Below are positions 1 to 10,826 of a DNA stretch of 64,000 bases, piece after piece. Location: positions 62,001 to 126,000 of the forward strand of contig SAXG01000001.1 of assembly GCA_012932865.1 (NCBI GenBank), in the 5' to 3' direction. The notes under the pieces are model-generated. The model did not search any database. It was given only the letters and a program-made list of their open reading frames with translations, and was not told the origin of the DNA. The stretch comes from Amylostereum areolatum (lineage: Eukaryota > Basidiomycota > Agaricomycetes > Russulales > Stereaceae). Positions within the stretch are counted from its first letter, which is position 1; every line of letters starts with the position of its first letter. Both the position numbers and the translations under genes were made by a program.

Positions 1-1117
1 CCGCTGTACCGTCCGTCTTCTTCTTCTCCACCAGCTCCCTGACCTTCCACATCCCATACACCGCCTCCCATATGCTCATCTCGCCCCACATCACCGTGAA
101 CCGACACCTCGGCCACACCTCCTTCGTACTCCTGTCCACGAGGTTTTCCGTGCGTGCCCACTGTCCGTATGGAACCGAGATCCGGTTCATCTCCCAGCGA
201 AGGGTCGGTTTCGGGTGGGAGACGGCCATCTGGTCTTCAGGGCTCATCACCGCGAGACTTGGCGGCGGGTCCTCGAGCGCGTCCTCGAAGTCGGCGAGCA
301 GGGCTGGGTCGCCAGAGTACGCGTCCTTGTGCGGGTAGTAGCTCGACATCCACACCGCGAACGTGCCGTACTTCTCTATCCGCGAGAGGCCCTCGTCCAT
401 GAGCGGGTGGTAGAACGTGCGGCTTGACGGTGCGTCGAGGCCCCAGATATGGTGTGGGGCTTCTACATGGGGCGAGACAAAGGAGAGAGTGCTCAGTGCA
501 TAACTCTAAATCGGGCACGAAAGAACGATGGAAGGAGGGGTGCACCAGATGGAGCGTACCTACGTACCTAATGCGCACACATTTCGCAGGTACGGCTCGA
601 GGGCAGCCCGCGTGTCCTCCGGGAGCCGTTCTGGGTACGCAAGCAGGTCCATACAGTACGTTGAGCCGAAGGACCATCCGACGAGCGCCAACCCGCCCTC
701 CGCGTTTCCATTTGCAGAGGTGGTGTACCGCGGAATGTCCTCCGTCCGCACGAACCACGCGAGAAACTCTGCGATTTCGAACGATTGCCTTCGATAGAAC
801 TCGGTCCGACGCGCGTCATCCAGGCTGGTGTGGTCCGCAACTTCCTCATCTGTGAGCGGGGTCGAGCCGGGGTAGTCGCGCCGGTTGATAAATACGAAGC
901 GCAGGTTGTATTTTGTGGCGAAGGGGAGAAGGCGGGCGAACATGCCTGAAGGTTAATGGACGTGAGATAGTGCTGACGATGCCAGACTTATGTGAGACGT
1001 ACCGAGGTGAAATCCGACGGCATGTACAAAAAGGACCGTCAGATATGGCCCCTCCAGTGCGCCGCTGTCCTCATAGTAGAGCACGGTCCCTTTACTGTCT
1101 ACTGGACCGGTAGGCAT
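1..1117 (-). CDS. alpha/beta hydrolase, 3' end beyond window
   Basis: Serine-type alpha/beta hydrolase (AB hydrolase-1 fold); the substrate cannot be told from sequence. Exon 1 is 1117-1003 (begins MPTGPVDSKGTVLYYEDSG), exon 2 is 945-568 and exon 3 runs from 462 off the left edge. The two introns have donors GTACGTCT and GTACGTAG and acceptors CAG and TAG, and the phases sum exactly (115 + 378 nt, then phase 1). Exon 2 carries the nucleophile elbow GWSFGS. Exon 1 has the first strand and an LFVHAVGFHLG oxyanion-type loop, and exon 3 has the cap region (APHHIWGLDAPSSRTFYHP). The catalytic Asp and His should lie beyond position 1, so the product is incomplete here. No signal peptide is evident, suggesting an intracellular enzyme. 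Family assignment is firm; whether it is an epoxide hydrolase or an esterase is open. Confidence 0.85.
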
Positions 1118-2406
1118 CGATGATATGTGAGTGCAAAAGGCTCTTGACGGACGCGGACAGAACGAAGGCCTACTAATCTGATTAACACGAACGAACCCCG
1201 CCGTCCAAAGATCAGGCGAGTCTATCAGAGTAAGTTGAGAGGAGAAACTCACCAGAGCGGGGACGTCGAGACCACCGACAGGGCTCTCCACGCAGGCAGC
1301 GTTATCGAAATTTGATCGGAGGAAAGAGAACTCGAATCGACGCATAGCGGTGACTCTGCCCACCTTTATAACATCGGGAGAAATCTCCGCTTAGGCCCTC
1401 CCCATGAAACCCGCGCTGATGCCAATGAGGCTGTCACGTCACTCCCATAGTCGGGATAGGTTTGGTATCAGAGTTGCACAGGGGTACGGAATGATGCATG
1501 ATGCAGATGGTCTGAGATCTTGGTAGGATCGAAGGACCCTGGACCCCGCACTGATTTTGCACGGTGGACAGTCTCACGACCCTCTCCGTCCGCTTCCGAC
1601 TTTTGGGTGCACCGGGAGAGGGAGTGTGCCCCCGCCAAGCTCAATAGAATGACTCCGACTGAGAGTGGTGAAGGAAAGAATATAGTTGAACAGTTAAATA
1701 GAGTGTGTATAGCTCACGGAGAAAGAGGGCGAGAATCACCTGCTTAGCACTTACTACTTAGGCTCTAGTGGCCGTGGGTCTGGATCTGCCTGCATGTGTG
1801 CCCTCATTCAAGGTTCTATGTAAACTTCTATGGACCCTCCTTACGGGGCACGAATGATAAAGTCGCCATCTACCATCATCCATATCTCTAAACAGGGTTC
1901 CCGACGGTCCCCAGGGCCCCAGACCGTTGTTTTTACGTGTTCATGAACGAATTCCGAGACTAGTTTCTCGGCCTTGTGTGCGCGATCGGGGCTTGTAGCT
2001 GTAAGCGATGTTAGCATTGATCGAGATCACCCTCGTCGAACTCGTTGTATGAGCAAGACGTACCAAGACATACCAAGGCGTAGGCTGGCATTCCTGGAAG
2101 ATTGATAGGAGTAGGTTCATAAGGGTATCATCAGGTACTTATCAGCGGGCCCAAGTCGACTTGGACGGGGACTGTTGATGAGCTCCGGGTACGTAGGATG
2201 GGTTAGAACGAAAACAAGGTGGTCATACATTGGATACACACACAGAGGCTACGTAGGTCCGCGACAAACACGAATAAATTGCTACAATACTGTATAGGGG
2301 ATGGACGAGGTACGGCAAGAAGTGAGTCGAAGAAAGTGAAGTCCCAAGAGTACCGCCTCGCAACGCCATAACATAAAACGAGGCAGATAACATAAGGGCA
2401 CGCACA
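1118..2406. other. intergenic, no gene seen
   Basis: About 1.3 kb between the hydrolase start (promoter side) and the 3' end of the TMEM184-like gene. Short open frames occur on both strands, but none has splice-linked neighbours, family motifs or a plausible composition. I see no RNA gene or clear repeat. Confidence 0.5.
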
Positions 2407-4584
2407 CTAAGCGTGCAAGGGAGGCTGTGTGTTGTTGTACGATTGAAGCCGAATGTTCTCATCGTAGCTGGTACGCGCATCTTCATAACTTTGCGTAACC
2501 TTCGCCGGCGTATACCCCTCCACACCGAAAGCCTCACCAAAGTTAGCTTTCGGCGTGCCCTCCCCTTGACGCAGAGGCCCATGCGCAGCTGGGTTTCCCC
2601 GGAAGTACTGGACGAAGAACTTGATCGAGCCAGCAATTTCCAGCAGAAAGTCGCCTGGAAGACGGACACGGACGTGAACAGATGGCGCGCGAGAGGGGAC
2701 GGGCGACATACTGTAATTGATGCTGTCCAAGAGCGGGCGCCCAATGCTCGTCCGAGCACCCGACTTGAGCTTGTAATCTTTCGGACTATACGCCCACAAC
2801 ATGAACGCAGAAAAGAATATCATCTAGATCAAAAAAACACCCGATCAATATGTAGCGTGCAATGCGACGCTAAACGACAGGTCACCTCGATACATGTGGC
2901 AAGCGCATTGAGCCCGTCGGTGATGTTTGTAGCTGTCCAGTATTGGGTGCCTTTGATGACACCGTTGCTTTGAAGAGCATTGAACTAAGGAACAACGTCA
3001 AAGAACGGCATTAGAGAACGCATAGCCCTGCCTCACCACGAAAGATTGGTAGAAAGTGAAGAAAACGATGAGCTTGATAGCAAGGAATTTAGCAAGGGGT
3101 CGTCGGCCGGCCAGCTCCTCCTTGGTAAGACCATAGAATAAGATGAGGCCGTATAGCGCGATGCTGAAAGACGGGAGGTCAGCGTTGGTTGCCTGCTTGG
3201 CGAAGGGGAACATATGAATACCTGACGCTAATGAAGTCGATCGCCTCAAGGTACACTTCCGCAAAGTGTACATTGTAGCTCCCAGACGAGCACAAAACGT
3301 CATAGTGCTCGCAAATGATGGCCGCGATTGAAACCGCTGGATAGAAAGGCCAATAAGAAAATGTCAACGTCGGAAGAATGAAACAACTTACCTGGTCGGA
3401 TGACAACGTACTTGTAGTACGGACCACTTGAGTGTGTACATGAAGTAGGCCTATTCCGCGTAAGTGAGGGCTGAAATCCGGCCAACTCGATGCCCTACCT
3501 TCGTTGGCCTGTATCTCCAGCAGCAGAACTAAGGCAGAGAAGTCAGGAGAGGAAGATCAAGCGACGACGGTCACGAACAGGAATGGGTAGCTTGCTCTTG
3601 TTTTTTCTGGCAATTGCACCCTCGGCGGTGTGACCAGAGGACGTCGACGCGACATATTCAATAAGGAGGAGACTACTTCGAGTGAGACGTCGACTCCAAG
3701 CATGTGAGAATGTGACTCACAGGAAAGCACTAAGGGTGATCGCCTCCATAAACGTCATTCAAAGCCGCGCTCAATTGGACCGATAAGACACACCTCATAC
3801 ACTGGAAGAAAAATGAACGATCGCCTCGAGCTTGAGAAAAGCGAGTTACCCACCAACTTCGATCACGGAATAGTAGGTATAGTCGCGGAAAAAGCGGTAG
3901 GAGAAGAAAGATATAACCGCGTAGACCGGAGGCATATACAGGATACGCAATCTAGAAAGATAAGAGTCAGCCTCAGCGGATAGATCCTGCAACACCCTAA
4001 CACGGGGAGCCAGACATCTCGCGCGCGCCGATGCGTGGTGTCTACCACGACGAGGCCATGAGACGTAACGTCATAACCCTGGCGGATGACATGCAATAGA
4101 TGATTTCACTTCCTGCATGTTGCCTCTGCCTGAAACCAATGCTGCGCCACCATGTTCACAGGCGCTCGATTTCTGGGTCGCCTTCCCAACCGAAACCAAA
4201 GAGACGTCTCCAAGCCATAGAGATACACGAATAAGAACACGCACATTTGTCGCTGCTCCGCACGATTCGTATAATTCCTGCATCGGGGGGAAACAGGGGT
4301 CAGTCAGCGAACAGCCGGAGCGTGTGAGACGGAGGATGTTTGAGAACGCACCGACAGTGTTGCAACACGCTAAACACCGATATAATGACCGTCTGCACAT
4401 ACCCCACGCGTCAGTCTCACTGGAAGTCGGCAGCCCGAAGACACGAGCGAAAACTCACCGCGGCTGCGCATCCGCCAGCAATGGCCCATCCTACCCTATG
4501 TGCGTCCCAATTGACCCCGGTCGAGTCCCAGAACTTCGACTGATCGACTGCTTGCGTGTTGGACTCTGGACACGTCGCGCCCAT
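2407..4584 (-). CDS. TMEM184 / organic solute transporter Ost-alpha family membrane protein
   Basis: Multi-pass membrane protein of the TMEM184/Ost-alpha (DUF300, LAZ1-like) family. The start is 4584. Exon 1 (4584-4459) encodes 42 residues ending WDAHRVGWAIAGGCAAA before GTGAGT. Reading on through about eight introns gives the family blocks in order: HCRNYTNRAEQRQ, then ILYMPPVYAVISFFSY, then AYFMYTLKWSVLQY, then ICEHYDVLC, then SIALYGLILFYGLTKEEL, then FLAIKLIVFFTFYQSF, then EMIFFSAFMLWAY. The last exon (about 2823-2407) ends in a charged cytoplasmic tail (SYEDARTSYDENIRLQSYNN). The IKL..FTFYQ and MPPVYA blocks are diagnostic. Known relatives act in vacuolar or endomembrane trafficking and solute export; the substrate here is unknown. 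Seven membrane helices are expected. A tandem direct repeat lies about 140 bp upstream of the start. Inner exon edges are approximate. Confidence 0.88.
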
Positions 4585-4722
4585 GGGTTTGTGGTAGGGT
4601 GCAGAGACAGAGGGAAAGGGAGAGGGGAAGAATGGATGTACTGGCGGAGGAGATGGTGGTGGTTTATTGACGGAATCGCCTTCGGCTGGCTGCCGATTTG
4701 TCTCACTGACGGTGACGTGACT

Positions 4723-4742
4723 GGCCGATCTCGGCCGATCTC
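4723..4742. repeat. two tandem copies of GGCCGATCTC in promoter
   Basis: A perfect 10-bp direct repeat, two copies followed by a partial third (GGC). It lies 139-158 bp upstream of the TMEM184-like start codon. It could be a transcription factor site pair; no factor is identified. The rest of the 4585-5091 gap holds nothing else recognisable. Confidence 0.4.
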
Positions 4743-5091
4743 GGCAGTGCCGGCATCGGGAAGGTACCCTATTTGGGATCGAGGCTGGCACGAGGCTCGC
4801 AATGTATGCTGCGGTGTTTCATTGCATGCACTACATACTTAGTGGTTCATGCACAGTACGGCCTACGTAGTACTACTGGGTACTTGGGAAAAGGCCAAGA
4901 AAACAGAGAAAGCTCGCTTCAACATACGTACGGCACGCACGGCACAAATAAACACAGCGGTATAAATAGCACGCAAACTGCGGCGCAGGAGAATGCATGC
5001 AAGAGCCAGTACTGAAGAATGAAAGAGCAAAAAGTCAAAGATCGTATACCAGAGAATTATCTGGCCTGAACCAACGAAAACAACCCCATCA

Positions 5092-7721
5092 TCAACCCTG
5101 AGTTACGTTGTTGGCCTGTTCTTGGAAGGCATTGTAGGCGGGACACAGAGCGCTCCAGGCGGCTGTATTTCGTGTGAGCGGCAATAAACCGAGAAGAGCA
5201 ACGCGCCAAACGTACGCGGTGGGACGACGGTGGAAGACGTCTCCGGAACACCTTCAGCGAGCACTACGGCAAAGCCCCTGCATAGCATATCGCTTAGTGT
5301 TATCACACATTCGCCAAGCGCAGCTGAAACCACCTTTCCAGATGCCAATCTACGACACATAACCACAACATGATTTAGTGCTGTCCAGATGCAGCAGCAA
5401 GATGCATAGACGCACCAATGTGGCAGTGTATGAACCACGGCCCAGGGTTGTCCGTCTCGAACCGAATCGTCACGTTGTCCCCAGTGGCTCCAAGGCTCAC
5501 AGTGTCGCGTCTGACGGGATTCTGGTAGTTGTATCCGTTCTGGCCGGCGCTACGCACGACTGAGAACGAGTGCTAAAGCTGATGTGGGGCGTTAGGTACA
5601 ACAATGAAGTAGAAGATCTTACACCGTGCAGATGAATGGGATGCGGTCCTGCGACGGTCGTATTATCCACCGGGAATGCTATCTCAACCGTCTTGTTCAG
5701 GTCAAGCTGGATAACACTGCCGCCGGGAAGCAGCGATTGAGGTGGCATATTCCCGCTCAGGATTTGTAAGAGCACTGGGACGCTTGGAGGCAAGAAGGTA
5801 ACCCCATTGACCTCGTACTCGAGACTTTCGAAATTCTGTGTTGAAGGCGGCGGACTGAGCTTTCGAATACTAATGAAAAAGGGTGGTACGAACAAAGGTA
5901 GGGCTCAGGACCAAGTTTATGTCGGCGCGGCCTTGGCCAGGCGTTCCAGGCTGTGTGAAGCCGCGTCAGTTCATGTACATAGATACGAAGGTTCTCGCAC
6001 TGACAGCATTCGGGTTGTCCAAGGGCTACGTTTGGTGCAGATGTCAGCCTCCGTATGTCATCGAAAGAAAAGAAAAACCAACATGCAACTCCGTCTCGGA
6101 AAGTAAATGCCCAAGATTCTGGCTAGAAGGCGCAGGTTCGGAAATCGGGGCACCAGCATACCGCAATATGGCTGAGCTCTGTCCGCCAGTGAAGGAAGCG
6201 TTCTCGTAATTTCCGAGTGCCCGAATCCCTGGAGTGATAATAAGTTTGTGGTGGAAAGGTTTGGGAAACAATATGACACACAGTAGTTATTCACGGGTTG
6301 ATTGGCATTGAGCTGGGCGGGATTTAAGATTTACGCACAGTAGACAGCACTATGGATGCTTACGACCACAGAATAACGTTGAGCTGCATTCAAGTCAGGC
6401 AAGGTACGGCGGTGGCATCGATGAAAAAAAACGCACCAGCGAAAACCTGGATCGAGTCGACTACCAGAAGGTGATGTCAGCCCAATTACCCGAAAGGAAG
6501 CCATGGATATAGCAGACCGAGATGAGGCTGGACGTTCTCGCCGTCTACAGCGATGATCTGCAGCTGATGCTTATCGATCGAAAACAAAAAGTTGGGGTCG
6601 CAAGACATGGAGATGATACGTAAGCGATAGCTTTATTTGAGGAATATTAGCTGGCGTGCTTGTTCAAAAGGGCCGTCACGTACCGAGTGTTACGTCGAAC
6701 ATTGACCACGGCAAGCGGAGCAGTTGAAGAGGCATTGGCGCGACCCAGGCCGTTGATCAGCGTAGACGAGACATCGCTGCGAAGGAATTTCAACCCAAGT
6801 TCATCATCACATCAGAGCGACTCGAGCTTACACATTGGGATGGTCTCCCGCCTGCGTGGAAAAGTAATGATACCTGCGCGACGTCCATGATCAGTGACGT
6901 AGCGCTGAGGAAAAGTAGAAGCCATACCAATCGGCGAGCGTGATGATTGTAGTCTCTGCATAGAGATGAACGATGAGACAGTAGCACAAGGCATATCCGA
7001 CGAGCACCTCACCGTTATCGACATCGTACAAGTGGGCTTGTGGATCAGCAGGGTCGTCAACGATGAATGCGCCACGCAGACCATCGCAGTACTGGGCCTG
7101 GTAGTGCGAGTGGTACCAATAGTCGCCTTCCGACAGTCGTCAGCATACCGACCCATGACTGAGTAAGTCAAGACCGAAAATAACGCACCGGCTTGGTCTG
7201 GGACTGTGAAGTTGTACAGAAAGCTGTTCCCGGGGATGATAGGACATTGCGTGACAGCGTCGACGCCATCAGCCCAATTCGTGCCATGCTGGAAGAATCC
7301 GTGCCAATGCTATAAACAAAAAAGATAGCCAAGGTCAGCGTCGACACCTAGCCAGCATATGCAACACTGACAATTGTGGTGACGACGTCCTGGTTGGTGT
7401 CGACCAAGTTGTCTGTAACGTTGATCAGAAACCTATCACCCTACACAGAACTCGATCAGCATCAGGACCTTCATAACGATCGGGAAGAAATACTTTGGTC
7501 CCTCGGATGACTGGACCCGGAAACGTTCCCCCGGCCAGAACAGAGCTACAGAAAATGAGCGACGGCTAGAACGGGTGGAGGATCATGGCATACCTTCGAC
7601 TGAGACCGTCCGGGGCAATGTCAGCATTCCCGACTGAAAGGTCGACGGTGGGGCCGACGGTTACAGCGGTGATGGGTGGAGTTAGGGACACAAGAGGGAG
7701 GATGAGCGAGGGGCCAAACAT
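5092..7721 (-). CDS. lcc: laccase (multicopper oxidase, secreted)
   Basis: Blue-copper laccase (benzenediol:oxygen oxidoreductase), secreted, oxidising phenols and lignin-derived compounds. The start at 7721 gives a signal-peptide-like N-terminus ([20 protein letters not shown]) leading into [11 protein letters not shown]. Exon 1 is 7721-7594. The gene is split by about ten introns. All four copper signatures are present: L1 [15 protein letters not shown] (exon beginning 7309), L2 [18 protein letters not shown] (about 7085-7140), L3 HPIHLHG (about 5640), and L4 HCHIDWHLERGFAVV, which is split by introns after HCHI and after HLE (about 5430-5280). The residue ten positions after the ligand Cys is Phe, the axial position typical of high-redox fungal laccases. 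The C-terminus reads [16 protein letters not shown] and stops at 5092. Arg replaces the usual Ala in HLExGF. Identity is very secure; some inner splice sites are approximate. Confidence 0.95.
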
Positions 7722-7776
7722 GGTCTCTCACTTGGATCCGAGAGGTGGAGTGGTGGGATAGTGGGGGCGAACTGGA

Positions 7777-7784
7777 CATTTATA
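7777..7784 (-). promoter_or_regulatory. TATA box of the laccase gene
   Basis: TATAAATG on the minus strand, 56-63 nt upstream of the laccase ATG at 7721. The position and sequence suit a core promoter. The wider gap 7785-8840 is the laccase upstream region; no other gene was seen in it. Confidence 0.6.
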
Positions 7785-8840
7785 GTGCATGTCCTGCTGG
7801 ATGCCTTACCAGTTCCATTACTTCAGGTATGCTTTGAATCCAAAGTTCGATGACTGGCGTCGTCCTAGGAGTGATAAAATGATGAAGTCGGAAAAGAGAC
7901 GCGATCAGTGAGGGAAGAGCGCGTAGTATACATCCGAGCAAACACACCTTCCATCCGTCTCACGACGTCTCATTCCGCGCGCACATAGATACTGAGAGCA
8001 AGGTTATTTGAATGAGATGGGATAGAAGGAAGATAGCGAAGGTTAAGGCTCACTCCATATACTCTCATAAAAAGGATCCCTCGAGAGCCATTCGTGATGA
8101 TGGCGAGCGCGCAAGATGTGAGTCAATTTGGCGACGTTCTTCGAAGAAGAAGATAAATACGTTAGAATCCTGACCAAAATGCAGGGAAGACACGACCACT
8201 CACCCCCAGGTAAGTGCGTAGCGAGTCAGGTTCTGACGCCTGACGCCTTCTAGAGATCGGGGTCCATATTCCCCAACACCATGCATTATCACGAGGAGCA
8301 GGATGGGAACCAACGGCATAGAGCCATTGAATCGAAGAGACAGTTCAGTCCATGGGGTTTCATCGGTGGACAAAAGTGTATCATCGTGGTAAGAGACTGA
8401 GGCCCGTAGGACTCAACACTGAGACTCATCGTTTAGCCGTGGGAACATATATATTCGGCGCCGGCCGTATGTTTGCGGCAATTTGCTGCGTTTTCCGGGC
8501 CTCCAGAATCGCGCCTCCGCTGTGTCACACAAACGGATCCTACCAAACGACCCTACGACATCTGTATGTAAGTACTTGGAATCGAACGAGTCAGCCATCT
8601 ATCCTGGATTCTAATTGAGACGCTGACGCCCTGAAGCCTAATCTCAACCACTGGCAGCGAGCCCGAAACATCCGCCTTACTTTAGCTCCCTCACCAAAAG
8701 AACCTTTCTCCCTTTCTGAACTTGCCGTTCTATTGTCTATGACGTATGACATTTCACAGAGGCACAAAAGTCATATTAGAGTATTTGACGGTGGCACCAA
8801 CTTCAACGTCGATAGGGGAGACAATGAACTCGGATGAGGC

Positions 8841-8848
8841 TATATAAG
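8841..8848 (+). promoter_or_regulatory. TATA box of the F-box gene
   Basis: TATATAAG, 57-64 nt upstream of the ATG at 8905. This spacing supports choosing that upstream start over the downstream ATG at 8965. Confidence 0.55.
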
Positions 8849-8904
8849 CTGCCAGTGCTTCCCGACTCTCCCAAGGGATCCTTCTCACATCCCTTTTCCC
8901 ACCA

Positions 8905-10423
8905 ATGAATTCCCAGACTCTTCCTCGATTGTGAGTTCTTTAATATTTTCCGCGCGGCTCCTTGATGACACTCGACGAAACTTCGGTCAGGAACTTCGAT
9001 GTTCTGCTCGAGGTTGCAATGCACCTACCAGATCGCATCTCACTTCTGTCGTTCATGGGAACAAGCAAGTTATACCACCAGGAAGCCTCGATTATTCATA
9101 AGCTTCTTCAAATTCCCTACGTCGCCGAGGGCGACCTCCCTTTCGTCAAGTTCTTGTCCTTCCTAATCAACCACCCGCCCGATGCGCCTCGCCTTCCCCA
9201 TCTCCGCTCTCTCACGTTTCCATCTTGCTACGGGATCTCCACTATCGAAGAGGAGGAACTGCTGCTTCCGGTACTACGCAAAGCAACGCAACTCACCAGC
9301 CTCAACCTGCAGTCTGCTGGCGTGCTAGCGCGTCCGCAGGTATATTCCACAGTCACAACCCTCACGACTCTGAAGACGCTGCAACTATCTCAGTTTCATC
9401 CATTCGACGCTCTCCATCTCTTCTGGACGCTAAAATCATCAGTGGAACTCTTTCAACTGGACGACACCGCCAAGGTTTTCGATCCACTCCTTCTAGGAGC
9501 TGCTCCCCTCCCCGTCCTCACGGTCCAATCCTTCCATGGTCACCTACGCGAACTACGCGTGGACGCGGCGGCACTGAAAGGACTTTCAAAACATACCTTC
9601 CATTGCGTCGAAGTTCTTTCTGTGGAGAGCTTGGCCGTCAAGAGTGGCAGGACGCCTGTCATATCGACCGCACAACTCTTGAAATCGTTCCCCGCACTGC
9701 AGGCTTTTGATTGCGGCGACCTCCCAAGCGAACACGAAACATGGCCCTTCATACACAACATCAACGACTTGCGAAGTAGCAACGCCGGCTTTCTTCGCCA
9801 GGCCGGCGCGCTAGAATGGCCGAATCTGCGTTCTGTGAAAGGTTGTGATGCATTTCTCTACTTTCTCGCCATTCCGCAACATGTCCCTCGGGTCGAGATC
9901 ACTTCTATATGGACGGGGATGCCAAGTAATACTATGAGGACGATCTTGGAGGACATGCGTCCGTGTGAGATATCGCTGCGTCTGTTTACCGAGCTCTCAA
10001 ATCCGTACCAGCGGATGGAAGCCCGTAATGCCCCGCTCTTCAGGCTTGTGAGTCGGTCTCTTTTCAACGTATCTATACCCGTTTTATGGCGCTGACTACT
10101 CCACCCAGACACAAGTCAATGCATACCTCATGGCCAACTGCGACGTTAGGAGTGTTTGCCTTCGCATACCAGCCACAGCCTTCCAACCCCCTGGTCGGCT
10201 TCCAAATGGGAAACGCCCTTCACCGAGGACTGTGGACGGGCTCGCTAGAAACCTTGCAGACGCTGCCGCTTGCTGCGAAGGAAGATCGACGTCGCTCAAG
10301 AACATCGTGATCGAAAAGGAGGGAGTCTGCAAATCGTACTTTAAGCTTTCGGAGGCAGAACCGGGAGATTTTTGGCTGGAGGCCATAGACGATTTTGATG
10401 AAAAGGGTTTGGAGTGGATGTAG
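8905..10423 (+). CDS. F-box / leucine-rich-repeat-like protein
   Basis: Predicted substrate adaptor of an SCF ubiquitin ligase. Three exons: 8905-8930, 8991-10047 and 10109-10423, giving about 465 residues; exon lengths and phases agree. Exon 1 (MNSQTLPRL) joins via a 60-nt GTGAGT..CAG intron to NFDVLLEVAMHLPDRISL, the short N-terminal F-box-like helix pair common in Agaricomycetes, followed by LSFMGTSKLYHQ. The rest is a run of leucine-rich repeat-like units (LPHLRSLTFPS, LTSLNLQSAGV, LKTLQLSQF, FHCVEVLSVESLAV). The second intron (GTGAGT..CCAG) removes an in-frame stop. A TATA box lies 57-64 nt before the ATG. The target protein cannot be predicted. The F-box match is weak by sequence, so function rests on family architecture. 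Confidence 0.75.
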
Positions 10424-10826
10424 CAGCTGAGTGTATGACTTAAGACAACTAATATCATGCTTCTCCATCGACGTGCAGACGCAGCGTTGCCGTCGCTCCT
10501 TTGCTCAGGGCCGGGCCTCAGGCAGTGTCGAACAATGGCCAAGCTTATGTCAGCGGTCCGTAGGATCCCGTGGTCCCGGCCCCGTGTTGTGGACCTTGCG
10601 CGCTTGCCACGCATTTGGAATTTTGTTAACTTCTTTTCTTCACGCAGAGCCAGTCTTTGCTCCTCTTCTATTCATAAAGCTCATCGCAACCAGAGACCAG
10701 CTGCTCTCTCATCTCATAGCTCTCTCAGCTCCATTCTGGAAGCCTCTGGTCGACAAGTTCTCTGTTCTCAACCCGATCTACTCTCGCTTGTCACCACTTG
10801 ACTCAGTCTTCAACAACCTCCATAGT

